Shown one piece after another: positions 25,714 through 34,306 of a stretch of 64,000 nucleotides of DNA. The notes under the pieces are model-generated. The model had not been told where the DNA came from, searched no databases, and was given only the letters and a program-made list of their open reading frames with translations. Position 1 is the stretch's first letter. Each line of letters starts with the position of its first letter. This DNA is from Planctomycetaceae bacterium (GTDB lineage: Bacteria; Planctomycetota; Planctomycetia; Planctomycetales; Planctomycetaceae). The translations under genes and the position numbers were made by a program. The stretch is taken from contig JAHBXV010000002.1 in the NCBI GenBank assembly GCA_019636285.1, forward strand, positions 124,001 to 188,000, written 5' to 3'.

Positions 25714-27471
25714 ATGCTCAGGCAGCTGCGCGTTGTTGGCGGGTTCGGGATCCGCGTCCGACTGCGACGCCGGTTGCAGCGGTTTCTCCGCGAGTCTCTC
25801 CGGGGAATTGAGCTACAGCAGAAGACGTTGGCCCGCATTCTGGCCCTCAATGCGGAATCCGATTTCTCCCGCGAACGGGGACTTTCGCCGGGCCTGTCAA
25901 TCCGGGAGTTCCGCCATCGCCTGGGGATTTCCGACTTCGAAACATTCCGCCCCTATGTCGAGCGCATGAAGCAGGGCGAGACCCAGGCTCTCCTGGGGCG
26001 CGAGAATAAGCTGCTGATGTTCACCCTCAGCAGCGGAACGACCGCAGAGTCCAAGTACATTCCCATCACGCGGCCGTTTCTGACCGATTATCGCCGCGGC
26101 TGGAGCCTGTGGGGCATCCGTGCGTTCGACGCCCACCCGGCCATGCACCAGCGGGACATCATTCAGCTCAGCAGCGACTACGACCAGTTTCGCACCCCGG
26201 CCGGAACACCGTGTGGCAACATCAGCGGGCTGGTCGGGGCCATGCAAAGCCCCCTGGTGCGGCTGATGTACACCGTGCCGCTCGCGGTCGGCCGCATCAG
26301 CGATCCCGAGGCAAAGCTCTACACATCCCTACGGCTGAGCGTCGCGAATCCGCATGTCGGCCTGGTGATGACCGCGAACCCCAGCACCCTGGTGCAATGG
26401 GGACGGCGAGCCGACGAATGGAAATGGCAGCTCATTCGGGACGTCGCCAACGGAGGGCTCTCCAGCGATTTTTCCGTTCCCGGCAGTGTCCGCGAGCAGC
26501 TCAAACGACGGATCCGCAAGCCCGATCTCGCCCGCGCCCGGCAGCTCGAACGCCTCGTCGAATCGCAAGGCCGCCTGGCTCCGGTCGACATCTGGCCCCG
26601 CCTGGCGTTTGTCGGCGTCTGGACCGGAGGAAGCGCGGGAGCCTACCTGCCCGCCATGCGGCAGTACTTTGGGAATGTCCCCGTGCGCGACCACGGGCTG
26701 TCGGCCAGCGAAGGCCGCATGACGGTCCCCCTCGAAGACGAAACGTCGGCTGGTCTTCTGGACGTCGAATCTCACTTCTTCGAGTTTATTCCCGAGGCCG
26801 AACAGGATTCGCCCGACCCGACAGTCCTGCTCGCCCATGAACTGAAGGAAGGGGAGCAGTACCTGATTCTGCTCACTACCGCGTCCGGCTTGTATCGCTA
26901 CAACATTCGCGACGTGGTCCGCTGTCGTGGCTTTCATGGCCAGACGCCAATCCTCGAGTTCCTCCACAAGGGGGCTCATATGTCGAATCTGACCGGCGAA
27001 AAGCTGTCGGAATCGCATGTTGTCGCGGCGGTGGCCGAAGCGCGGCGAAACATCGAGATCGATCATGGCGACTTCACGATCTCCCCGATCTGGGGAGATC
27101 CCCCCCGGTATCGACTCCATCTCGAGCCGGGCCCGCTCGCGACAAGCCAGTTCGCCGCTGTCGTCGATCACGAACTGCAGCGTCAGAATGTCGAGTACCG
27201 CGACAAGCGACGATCGGCCCGGCTCGATCCGCTGGAGCTCTGCGTCCTCCCGCAGGGAAGCTGGAAGCGGTTTGCCCGCGCCCGGCAGTCGCGACTGGGA
27301 GGCAGCCTCGAGCAGTACAAACATCCCTGTCTGTCGCCCGACCTGGAATTCTCGGACCGCCTGTTGCGCGAGCATACGGGCCATTCCGAATTCCAGCAGC
27401 CCCACTTCGTCACCCAGCCAGCCGCCCAGCGATCCGACATGCCATCGAGCATCGCCGGAAGCGGCTTGTAG
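25714..27471 (+). CDS. GH3-family (auxin-responsive promoter-like) acyl-amide synthetase
   Basis: The 585-residue protein aligns in layout with GH3 enzymes: a nucleotide-binding loop SSGTTAESKYIP (about 105-117), a long N-terminal helical domain, the SASEGRM segment that binds adenylate, and TTASGLYRYNIRDVVRC near the hinge. GH3 enzymes adenylate a carboxylic acid and join it to an amino acid; plant members act on auxin and jasmonate, while bacterial members are mostly uncharacterised. The N-terminal 30 residues are Arg-rich. It is a single gene between the small basic protein terminator and the pseudouridine synthase. The substrate is unknown. Confidence 0.9.
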   Translation: MLRQLRVVGGFGIRVRLRRRLQRFLRESLRGIELQQKTLARILALNAESDFSRERGLSPGLSIREFRHRLGISDFETFRPYVERMKQGETQALLGRENKLLMFTLSSGTTAESKYIPITRPFLTDYRRGWSLWGIRAFDAHPAMHQRDIIQLSSDYDQFRTPAGTPCGNISGLVGAMQSPLVRLMYTVPLAVGRISDPEAKLYTSLRLSVANPHVGLVMTANPSTLVQWGRRADEWKWQLIRDVANGGLSSDFSVPGSVREQLKRRIRKPDLARARQLERLVESQGRLAPVDIWPRLAFVGVWTGGSAGAYLPAMRQYFGNVPVRDHGLSASEGRMTVPLEDETSAGLLDVESHFFEFIPEAEQDSPDPTVLLAHELKEGEQYLILLTTASGLYRYNIRDVVRCRGFHGQTPILEFLHKGAHMSNLTGEKLSESHVVAAVAEARRNIEIDHGDFTISPIWGDPPRYRLHLEPGPLATSQFAAVVDHELQRQNVEYRDKRRSARLDPLELCVLPQGSWKRFARARQSRLGGSLEQYKHPCLSPDLEFSDRLLREHTGHSEFQQPHFVTQPAAQRSDMPSSIAGSGL

Positions 27472-27613
27472 GCCGAAACCGTTCTTGCTCCCAGACTCCG
27501 CCTCGTCTGTATGATTGCGGCCCGTTTTGACGCATCAGTAGTCGGCGATCCGGAAGGCCTTCGGCGGGGGTGATTTCCCAGTTCTCCCCATGCGGGGTAT
27601 GCTGTGGGCTATC

Positions 27614-28606
27614 ATGGCCAAAAAACAGCCCTCGCAGCCCCGTCGCAGCCCGTCCGAATCGCCGAAACGGACATCCCCTGAGCACGTCGCATCCGATGAT
27701 GGTGGTGGAGAACGCCTGCAGAAAGTCCTCGCGGCAGCCGGCCTCGGATCCCGCCGCCACTGCGAGGAGTATATCGTTCAGGGCCGGGTCACCATCGACG
27801 GCGTGGTGGCGACGGAACTCGGTGTTCGGGTCGACCCTGTTCGCCAGAAGGTTCAGGTCGACGGCGAACGCATTCAGTTGGCCCGCAAGGAATACTTCCT
27901 GCTGCACAAGCCGCCAGGCTACTTGTGTACCAACTCCGACCCCGGCGGCCGTAAGCGGGTCTTCGATCTGCTGCCGCCAGGACCGGCGCGGTTGTTTACC
28001 GTGGGCCGGCTCGACGAAAACTCCGAGGGCCTGCTGATCGTCACGAACGACGGCGAGATGGCCCACCGCCTGGCTCACCCCCGTTTTCAGATCGAACGGC
28101 TCTACCACGTCCACGTGGCCGGTGTTCCGACAGCGGAAGTTCTGACCCAGCTCAAAAAGGGTCTGTTCTTCACCGAGGGCAAGTTTCGCATTCGCGAAGC
28201 GCGGGTCATCAAGACGCAAGGGGCGAGCGCGATCCTGGAAGTGACGTTGACCGAGGGGCAGAACCGGGAAGTGCGACGACTGTTCGCCCGGGTCGGCCAC
28301 AAGGTGATGCGGCTGCGCCGCGTGCAATTCGGGCCCATCCGGCTCGGCAGCCTCGAACTCGGCGAGTACCGCCCGTTAACCGGACGGGAACTCAAGGAAC
28401 TCTCTCAATTGGGCGTTCCGCATCGTCCCCGGGTTCGTCAGCAACACGCACCCGGCGGGCGTCCCATTTCGACGCCCGGCGCGACGTCATCCGGCGCCCG
28501 GAAGCGCACGACCAAGTCGGCTGGAAAGGCTGCCGGGCCAGCCCGACGAAAGTCAGCAACCGGCAAGGCGCCGTCGCGACCGCCGCGTCAAAATCGGGGC
28601 CGTTAA
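27614..28606 (+). CDS. RsuA/RluB-family pseudouridine synthase
   Basis: The protein has an S4 RNA-binding domain (ERLQKVLAAAGLGSRRHCEEY...GRVTIDG) and a pseudouridine synthase domain with the catalytic motif GRLDENSEGLLIVTNDG. The LTEGQNREVRRLFARVGHKVMRLRR segment is typical of the RsuA/RluB/E/F group. It converts a specific rRNA uridine to pseudouridine, most likely in 23S rRNA. The C-terminal tail of about 60 residues is basic, rich in Arg/Lys/Pro/Gly and probably disordered, extending RNA contacts. An ATG at 27614 is preferred; an earlier start at 27590 is possible. Confidence 0.93.
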   Translation: MAKKQPSQPRRSPSESPKRTSPEHVASDDGGGERLQKVLAAAGLGSRRHCEEYIVQGRVTIDGVVATELGVRVDPVRQKVQVDGERIQLARKEYFLLHKPPGYLCTNSDPGGRKRVFDLLPPGPARLFTVGRLDENSEGLLIVTNDGEMAHRLAHPRFQIERLYHVHVAGVPTAEVLTQLKKGLFFTEGKFRIREARVIKTQGASAILEVTLTEGQNREVRRLFARVGHKVMRLRRVQFGPIRLGSLELGEYRPLTGRELKELSQLGVPHRPRVRQQHAPGGRPISTPGATSSGARKRTTKSAGKAAGPARRKSATGKAPSRPPRQNRGR

Positions 28607-28669
28607 GGCACGTTTCAATACCCGGTTGGCATCTGGAAGCAGCCACCAGTTGAGGAGTCGCAGTCGGCG

Positions 28670-29569
28670 ATGAGCACATGCGAAATGCTGGATCTGGGTT
28701 TGCCGGGAGTCGTCGCCGATGGTCTGCAAGTCGCGGCCACGGTGCTCCTCAACGAACCCATGGCCACCAACACCTGGCGCATGCGGCTGGGCTCGCCGGA
28801 ACTTGCCGAGCGGATGCGACCGGGGCAGTTCTTCATGGCCCGCCCCGTGGGACTCTCGGATCCGCTGCTGGGCCGACCTTTCGCCCTGTTTGATACACAG
28901 ATGGACGAATCGGGCAGGCCGGTCTCGATCGATTTTGGATACGTGGTCGTTGGCAAACTGACGCGGTGGCTTTCGCAATGCGCGATCGGAACGCAGGTCT
29001 CGGTCTGGGGCCCGCTCGGTAACGGGTTCGGTCCTCCGGCCGGCAATCACCTGGCCATTGTCGCGGGAGGGATCGGTCAGACACCGTTTCTGCCAGTCAT
29101 CCGACAGCTTCTGGGATTACAGACATACGGGGCGGCTCCCTCCCCAGCCTGGCCGAAGCCCGCGCGAATCAGTTTCTGCTACGGAGCTCGCTCTCAGTCG
29201 TACCTGGCCGGCGTGGCCGACTTTGAACTTCCGGGCGTCGATGTGCGGCTGGCGACCGATGACGGAACCCGCGGCCACCGGGGCTACGTGACAGAAGTTC
29301 TCGACGAACTCCTGGCCAGCGCCGATCTCCCCACCAGCGTCTTTTGCTGCGGGCCGGAGGGCATGATGCGCGCCACCGCGCGGCGTTGCCGCGATGCGGG
29401 CGTTCCCTGCTGGGTCTCGCTCGAAACGCCGATGGCTTGCGGCTTCGGAGCCTGCTTCAGTTGCGTGACGCCCGTCCGTCAGCCCCAAGGAGACTGGGAC
29501 TACCGCCGCGTCTGCGTCGAGGGCCCCGTTTTTCGGGCCGAAGACCTTGTCTGGGAGCAGGGGATCTGA
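28670..29569 (+). CDS. pyrK: Dihydroorotate dehydrogenase electron transfer subunit
   Basis: The 299-residue protein belongs to the ferredoxin-NADP reductase-like PyrK family. It has an FAD-binding N-terminal domain (RPFALFD), an NAD-binding domain (IVAGGIGQTPFLPVI, CCGPEGMMRA) and a C-terminal [2Fe-2S] cluster motif (CGFGACFSC plus a Cys near RRVCVEG). It passes electrons from dihydroorotate dehydrogenase (PyrD) to NAD in pyrimidine synthesis. No pyrD gene is adjacent, so the partner must lie elsewhere. An insertion near 150-165 (YGAAPSPAWPKPA) is unusual but small. Confidence 0.9.
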   Translation: MSTCEMLDLGLPGVVADGLQVAATVLLNEPMATNTWRMRLGSPELAERMRPGQFFMARPVGLSDPLLGRPFALFDTQMDESGRPVSIDFGYVVVGKLTRWLSQCAIGTQVSVWGPLGNGFGPPAGNHLAIVAGGIGQTPFLPVIRQLLGLQTYGAAPSPAWPKPARISFCYGARSQSYLAGVADFELPGVDVRLATDDGTRGHRGYVTEVLDELLASADLPTSVFCCGPEGMMRATARRCRDAGVPCWVSLETPMACGFGACFSCVTPVRQPQGDWDYRRVCVEGPVFRAEDLVWEQGI

Positions 29570-29596
29570 ATCGTCAACGTTCCGGCAGTCCGTTCG

Positions 29597-29962
29597 CTAC
29601 GAGCGCGGCCGTTCACCATGGGTGACGATAACATTGGTCCGGATCCCGCCGCGGGGCGTGAAAGCCGCGTGAATCGTCATCCAGCGGGGCTGTGTCACCC
29701 CGACCAGGTCATCGAGGATTTCGTTGGTGACCCGCTCGTAGAATGCCCCATGGTTGCGGTATTGCTGGAGATACAGCTTCAGCGATTTCAACTCGAAGCA
29801 TTTCGCGGCGGGGCTGTAGATGATGGTCAGCGTGCCAAAGTCGGGTTGGCCGGTCTTCGGGCACAGCGATGTGAACTCCGGGCAGACCGTTTCAATCTCG
29901 TACGCTCGTTCGGGGAACGGATTGTCAAATGTTTCCAGCAGGCTGGTGAATTCGGCGGGCAT
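29597..29962 (-). CDS. queF: NADPH-dependent preQ0 reductase
   Basis: The enzyme reduces the nitrile 7-cyano-7-deazaguanine to preQ1 in queuosine synthesis. The 121-residue length and single T-fold domain are those of unimodular (type I) QueF. The thioimide-forming Cys is C34 ([11 protein letters not shown]), with D41, the QueF motif ELKSLKLY (57-64), H71 and E76. It is cytoplasmic. The gene converges with pyrK, with 27 bases between stops. No other queuosine gene is present in the window. Confidence 0.95.
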   Translation of the reverse strand: MPAEFTSLLETFDNPFPERAYEIETVCPEFTSLCPKTGQPDFGTLTIIYSPAAKCFELKSLKLYLQQYRNHGAFYERVTNEILDDLVGVTQPRWMTIHAAFTPRGGIRTNVIVTHGERPRS

Positions 29963-30100
29963 GGGTCAAAACACTCGCAGAGGACATGACAAAGAGGCTC
30001 TCACGCACGGATCGACGTCGCGTCACGCGGGCGGCCGATCTGATTCTAGTCGCCGCGAAGCTCTCCGAACACCGCGCCACTTTCCGGATACCCGACGCCC

Positions 30101-30892
30101 ATGTTTCCGCTCAAGGACGATATCCCGGCTCAACGAACCCCGTTGGTCAATTTCGTGTTCATCGGCCTCTGCGCGGCGGTCTTCGCGTACCAGTTCAGCC
30201 TGGGCTCCAAAGACGAAGACTTTGTCACCGCCTACGGCATGATTCCCGCCCGGCTGACGGAAGGGAATCGGGCGATGGTGGTCGAACGGCCGCGGATGAT
30301 TGAACAGCGAGGCCAGTACCAAGTCGTGAACGAACGGGTCGAACTTCCCCCCGCGCCGATTTCCCCCTGGGCCACGCTCCTGACCTGCATGTTCCTCCAC
30401 GGCGGGCTGTTGCACGTGGCGGGGAACCTCTGGTTCCTCTGGATTTTCGGGGACAACGTCGAGGACCGGTTTGGTCCGGTCCGGTACGCGATTCTCTACC
30501 TGGGGAGCGGCCTTGCGGCGGGACTCTTGCACGTTGCCTTCGACCCCCGCTCAACGATCCCCACGGTGGGGGCCAGTGGAGCAATCGCGGGAGTCATGGG
30601 CTCCTACTTCGTGCTCTACCCGCGAGCGCGTGTCCTGACGGCGATACCCATTTTCATCTTCATTCAGTTTATCGTCGTGCCCGCCCCACTCTTTCTGGGC
30701 ATCTGGTTTCTGTTCCAACTGGTGGCGGGCCTCTTGTCCGACCCGTCGACCGGCGGCGTGGCCTGGTGGGCTCATGTGGGAGGCTTCGCGTTTGGCATCG
30801 TCTGGACCTGGTGGCTCCGCCAGACCCATCGCGTCGAGCCGCTCCCGAATCGCGTCGAGTATCGACCAACGCGCGTGGGACCGAGATGGTGA
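30101..30892 (+). CDS. Rhomboid-family intramembrane serine protease
   Basis: The 263-residue protein has six to seven membrane segments, with catalytic S159 in GASGAIAGV and H225 in WWAHVGGFAFG. The N-terminal part includes a 40-residue polar stretch (about 48-88, VVERPRMIEQRG) between the first segment and the WATLLTCMFLHGG helix; this L1-loop region is typical of the family. It cleaves membrane proteins within or next to the bilayer. The downstream 30895-30990 block is ATCAGC-like low-complexity sequence. Confidence 0.93.
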   Translation: MFPLKDDIPAQRTPLVNFVFIGLCAAVFAYQFSLGSKDEDFVTAYGMIPARLTEGNRAMVVERPRMIEQRGQYQVVNERVELPPAPISPWATLLTCMFLHGGLLHVAGNLWFLWIFGDNVEDRFGPVRYAILYLGSGLAAGLLHVAFDPRSTIPTVGASGAIAGVMGSYFVLYPRARVLTAIPIFIFIQFIVVPAPLFLGIWFLFQLVAGLLSDPSTGGVAWWAHVGGFAFGIVWTWWLRQTHRVEPLPNRVEYRPTRVGPRW

Positions 30893-30899
30893 AAGAGGC

Positions 30900-30990
30900 A
30901 GCCAGCCTTCAGGGATCAGCCGTCAGGAATCAGCACTCGGGAAGAAGCCGCCAGCCACCAGTGGCGAGCGGCCAGCCATCCAGCGGCAGC
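30900..30990. repeat. Low-complexity ATCAGC/CAGCC block
   Basis: Imperfect short units (CAGCCTTCAGGGATCAGCC, CAGGAATCAGCAC, CCAGCCACCAGTGG) follow the rhomboid stop. Related units occur at 47605-47645 and, in inverted orientation, at 47705-47738; a shorter CAGCC block follows the gene ending at 40895. Confidence 0.65.
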
Positions 30991-31039
30991 ATTCGAATTT
31001 CGTATTTAGAATTTCGAGTTTCGTATTTTACCATTGACC

Positions 31040-31076
31040 AAAAAAAACACGGGACGAACCTTGGGTTCGTCCCGTG
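31040..31076 (-). terminator. Rho-independent terminator of the histone-like gene
   Basis: On the minus strand a 13-bp stem (CACGGGACGAACC / GGTTCGTCCCGTG, three-base loop) is followed by eight T. It lies 33 bases after the stop of the Lys/Ala-rich protein gene. Confidence 0.93.
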
Positions 31077-31108
31077 GATGAATCGGCCAATCAACCGATC
31101 GTTCCAGA

Positions 31109-31336
31109 CTAGCTCGCCGGGGTCGGCGCGGGAGCGGGAGCAGCCTTCTTGGCGGCGGGCTTCTTGGCAGCCGGCTTCGCCTTCGGCGACTTGGTGGCCT
31201 TCGCGGCCGGCTTGGCGGCGGGGGCCTTCTTCGCGGCCGGCTTGGCCTTCGGCGACTTGGTCGCCGCAGCCTTGGCAGGCTTGGCAGCAGGCTTCTTCGG
31301 GGCAGCTTTGGTCGACTTGGTGGACTTCGTGGCCAT
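31109..31336 (-). CDS. Histone H1-like Lys/Ala/Pro-rich small protein
   Basis: The 75-residue protein consists almost entirely of Ala, Lys, Pro, Ser and Thr in repeated AKPAAKKA / KSPKAKPAAKK units, similar to the tail of histone H1 and to bacterial Hc1/AlgP-type proteins. Such proteins bind DNA through charge alone and help compact the nucleoid. Two copies of a TKSPKAKPAAKK unit (in the middle of the chain) indicate internal duplication. A GGAG site lies nine bases before the ATG, and a strong terminator follows. Function is inferred from composition only. Confidence 0.8.
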   Translation of the reverse strand: MATKSTKSTKAAPKKPAAKPAKAAATKSPKAKPAAKKAPAAKPAAKATKSPKAKPAAKKPAAKKAAPAPAPTPAS

Positions 31337-31900
31337 ATCCTTCGGCTCCTACGAACTCAAAAGGGCGCCTTGGGGGAACCAGTCAGGGCTGTCTCTCTTT
31401 GGCACCCGAGCAAGAGATGCAGCTCAGTTTCGCGACACCGGAAGAAGGATCCACTCTCTTCAACCGGAAGTTACGTTCTATGAACGCGGAGAACTCTAGG
31501 AAGTTCCGAATTTCCAGTCAATCAGAAATTCCTGCGATGGAATGATTTGTCTCGTTTGTCGCCGTCTCAACCCCATTGGGACGTCTTGCGTCGCGTCGAC
31601 CCAAGTCATCGCGACACTTGGTCGCGAATCGCTGCGGACCCGCTCGTCCGGGCTTGAGACGCAGAATTCATCGGTCGGAGAATTCACGAGAATTCGGTCA
31701 AAACGACGGTTTACTCATTTGAAGACAAAAAAAACGTTGGTGACGACTGGAGGAATCGCGCCGCTCCATTGGTTTGGGAGAAATGGAAAGTCTGGGCCGC
31801 CCACGTTGTCGCCACGGAGCTTGGCCTGAATCTGTCGCGCTCACGTTGTGGCGGGGCCTTCATCATTTTCAATTCGCGGCATGCCATGGAAGTGGATTGA
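31337..31900. other. AT-richer intergenic region without a gene
   Basis: This lies between the histone-like gene start and repeat A. Base composition is lower in GC than the flanks, and the short open frames have no coding character. It should hold the histone-like gene promoter. Confidence 0.45.
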
Positions 31901-31976
31901 GTCGAGGGTCGAGCGAGAAGACCGAAGAACTCCCCTGTCTTTCTCGACTCTGGACTCTCGACTTTCCCAAAGGCCC
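31901..31976. repeat. Fold-back repeat, copy A
   Basis: The core 31908-31951 is identical over 44 bases to copy B (32835-32878): it begins GTCGAGCGAGAAGACC and ends CTTTCTCGACTCT. Its ends are complementary (GTCGAG...AAGAC with GTCTT...CTCGAC). The right edge (31957-31976, CTCGACTTTCCCAAAGGCCC) is a perfect 20-base inverted match to the left edge of copy B (32800-32819). The element ends two bases from the stop codon of the small membrane protein gene. Confidence 0.9.
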
Positions 31977-31978
31977 TG

Positions 31979-32155
31979 CTAATTGCGAGCGCTTCCCTTG
32001 CAGACGGCGAAGACCGCTCCCGCCGCCAGCAGCACGAAGACCCCGGCGTCGATCATCCACGCCGAACTCGGCGCGAACTGGACATTGTTGGGCGGGGCTC
32101 CGGGCGCTTGCGCCAGGACGAGCGTGTCGATCAAGAGCGCGGACAACGTCGTCAT
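31979..32155 (-). CDS. Small single-span membrane protein overlapping the HYExAFE gene
   Basis: The 58-residue protein has a polar N-terminal half (APGAPPNNVQFAPSS) and one membrane segment at about 33-52 (WMIDAGVFVLLAAGAVFAV), with a short positive C-terminus (CKGSARN). Its ATG overlaps the upstream stop (ATGA), so translation is probably coupled to the HYExAFE gene. No family was recognised. It could be a membrane partner, anchor or antitoxin-like protein, but nothing in the sequence decides this. Confidence 0.6.
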   Translation of the reverse strand: MTTLSALLIDTLVLAQAPGAPPNNVQFAPSSAWMIDAGVFVLLAAGAVFAVCKGSARN

Positions 32156-32664
32156 GCCGGAAGCTCCACCTGTTCGATCAGTTGTTGAATGGGAAATCGC
32201 AGGTTCGCGAATTCGGCGCTGCGGACCCAGATTGTCTGCCAACGCGGGGATCGCGACCGGCCCTGCAAACCATAGTCGCGCGCCCAGACGCCAAAGAACG
32301 CGTAGCCGCGGCCTTCAAAGCTCACGTCCACCGGGAGTTCGCCGCCCGCAGTTTCCGGAACCTGGTAGGCGAACACGATCAAGCCGCGCGAACGGGAACC
32401 GAAGACTTCTTCCCAGCGCGCCAGCGAATCGAGGTCGTCCGCGGTCACCCAGTTCTCGCCGACGCGCCGGCTCGACGCCCGCGACCGTCCTTTGACGTCG
32501 ACCAGCCACATCGCCCCCGTCGGCGAACGCACGAGAAAATCGAGGGATTTGAGGCTATTGTCGGCCGCCAGCGCCCGGCGGGTTTCGTCCACCGCCACGT
32601 AGGGCAGCCGACGCTCCCGCAGGTAATGCTCGAAAGCTCGCTCGTAATGGTTACCGCGCAACAT
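32152..32664 (-). CDS. HYExAFE-motif protein with PD-(D/E)xK nuclease-like core
   Basis: The 170-residue protein carries the signature HYERAFE at residues 6-12, known from an uncharacterised family common in planctomycetes. Beyond the signature, D42 (SLKSLDFLV) and D56-V-K58 (WLVDVKGRS) give the D...DxK spacing of PD-(D/E)xK nucleases, and a later W/F-rich part (VWARDYGLQ, QTIWVRS) may complete the fold. This suggests a metal-dependent DNA or RNA endonuclease; no activity has been reported to my knowledge. The stop overlaps the start of a 58-residue membrane protein. Both genes are bracketed by repeats A and B. Confidence 0.82.
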   Translation of the reverse strand: MLRGNHYERAFEHYLRERRLPYVAVDETRRALAADNSLKSLDFLVRSPTGAMWLVDVKGRSRASSRRVGENWVTADDLDSLARWEEVFGSRSRGLIVFAYQVPETAGGELPVDVSFEGRGYAFFGVWARDYGLQGRSRSPRWQTIWVRSAEFANLRFPIQQLIEQVELPA

Positions 32665-32799
32665 CCTGGCGCACTCGGGGCATTTGACATTTAAAGAGCG
32701 GGGTTCGCGGCGAACGGCGGTCGAACATGATCGCGACCGCCGCTCTCACGACAGGAATGGTGATCGACCCGCGTTCGCCGGTCAACCGGGAATTGGCCG

Positions 32800-32896
32800 G
32801 GGCCTTTGGGAAAGTCGAGTGTCGAGCGTCCAGTGTCGAGCGAGAAGACCGAAGAACTCCCCTGTCTTTCTCGACTCTCGACTCTAGACACTCGAC
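32800..32896. repeat. Fold-back repeat, copy B
   Basis: The left edge GGGCCTTTGGGAAAGTCGAG (32800-32819) is an inverted copy of the right edge of A. The core 32835-32878 matches A over 44 bases, followed by further GACTCTAGACACTCGAC units that pair with the GTCGAGTGTCGAG units on the left. It ends three bases from the stop of the Ig-like lipoprotein gene. Confidence 0.9.
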
Positions 32897-32899
32897 TCC

Positions 32900-34306
32900 T
32901 CAATACGGTGCCACCGTCGGCAGCGATTCCAGAACATTCCCGCGAGTCAGTTCCCCTGACGATTCGGCGATCCCCACCCAGTCGTCGATCAGCACCTCGG
33001 CTGCGGACGAATCGGCGCTGGCCGCGAACTGCAAATGAATGAGTCCCGGCCGCGCGGCCGACAACTCCCAGACCGTGACCAGCCGCCCTCCCGGAGGGAG
33101 CGTGATCGAGCTGCCAGCCTGGCTCGCATTCGGCGTCGACGGGTCGTGCCGAGCGACCAGGCGCATCCCCGGCGGCAGGCGGGGTTCCCAGTCCACGCCG
33201 GCCAGCATCTCCAATCCTTGGTTCTCCACGGTCGTGGTGACGCGAAAGATTTCGCCCGGTCGAACGGGGAGCGCGGGGGTGTCGCAGGCGGCGACAAGGC
33301 TCGACTGTCCGGCGACGACCGCGAGCCACTCCTGCCGCCATACCGAAGGAAGAGTCTCTCCCTGAACGTCGACCCGGACGCCGGCCTGCGACGTGGGAAC
33401 AGGCGAGCGGACTTCCACCGCGACCAGCCTCGATTCGCGGGACGCGAGCGGGGGGAGCGACCACGTGACGGTTTGCCCGGCCACGGTGGCCGCCGGCCAG
33501 GTCTTCCCCAGTGCGAGAACTCCGTCCGCCTGAAAACGGACCGCGAGCGGCGAGGTCGGCACGTCGTCCTGATTCGTCATCTGGATCAGATAGCGTGCCG
33601 TCTGTCCCGGTGCCCGCCGCTCCGGGCCGACGAGCGACAGTTCAAATGTTTTCGGCACGAACTCGACAATGTGTTCGCGCCGGGCCAGTTCGCGATCATC
33701 CCGTCGCAGGCTGGCTTCCAGCCGATGCCGACCCGTTGACTGGCTCGACAGCGTCAGGAGCACTTCCCGCACGCCGAACGCCTCCAGGTCGCCGAGATCC
33801 TGTTTGACGGCCGAGCGATCGGAACCGGGGAACCGCAGCGCCGGATCAAATTCACAACGCAGCGTCAGTCCGGCAAGGGGTGTCGAGCGGGGATTGGTCA
33901 CCAGCAGGCGGTACGTCGTCTGCCCGCCGATCTGCGACCGGGCCGGGGCGACGATTTCCAGAATCGGTCCCTGCGTCGAAACGGGCTGAATGTCCCGGCT
34001 TTGTCGCCGCGCCGACGGCACATAAAGGGGCGGAAGCTCCTCCACGGGCTCGGCGGGCAGCACCGGCTTCGGCGCGGTCTCCGGCGCGAACGTCGGCGTG
34101 GGGGCTGACTCCTGCTCGCGCGGGGGGGCGGGTGGCCGGGGACTCGCGGGGGCGCGGGGCGTTCGCGGTGTCCACAAAGGCTGACGGCGGACCGCGGTGG
34201 GGGGAGCCGACGATCCCAACAGGCCGCGGTTGCCGCCCGAAAACATCGCGCAGCCTAGCACTCCCGAGGCCAACCCCAGACCGAGCAGGATTAACGACAC
34301 GCGCAT
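32900..34306 (-). CDS. Lipoprotein with Pro-rich linker and tandem Ig-like (DUF11/CARDB-type) domains
   Basis: From the ATG at 34306 the protein has 468 residues. A signal with lipobox-type cysteine C19 (LASGVLGC) is followed by a Pro/Arg-rich linker to about residue 105. Three beta-sandwich repeats follow (about 115-215, 220-320 and 335-455), each with the pattern G-x-x-x-x-Y-[RL]-[LI]-x-[VM]-x-N (TYRLLVTNPRS, RYLIQMTNQDD, FRVTTTVENQG). These resemble DUF11/CARDB domains used as spacers or adhesion modules on cell surfaces. No enzyme motif was seen. Repeat B lies directly after the stop. Confidence 0.82.
   Translation of the reverse strand: MRVSLILLGLGLASGVLGCAMFSGGNRGLLGSSAPPTAVRRQPLWTPRTPRAPASPRPPAPPREQESAPTPTFAPETAPKPVLPAEPVEELPPLYVPSARRQSRDIQPVSTQGPILEIVAPARSQIGGQTTYRLLVTNPRSTPLAGLTLRCEFDPALRFPGSDRSAVKQDLGDLEAFGVREVLLTLSSQSTGRHRLEASLRRDDRELARREHIVEFVPKTFELSLVGPERRAPGQTARYLIQMTNQDDVPTSPLAVRFQADGVLALGKTWPAATVAGQTVTWSLPPLASRESRLVAVEVRSPVPTSQAGVRVDVQGETLPSVWRQEWLAVVAGQSSLVAACDTPALPVRPGEIFRVTTTVENQGLEMLAGVDWEPRLPPGMRLVARHDPSTPNASQAGSSITLPPGGRLVTVWELSAARPGLIHLQFAASADSSAAEVLIDDWVGIAESSGELTRGNVLESLPTVAPY

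Noticed and set aside
32691-33464. 257-codon minus-strand frame across the lipoprotein gene end and repeat B
   Set aside because: It is in a different frame from the lipoprotein, passes through the repeat, and has no domain.
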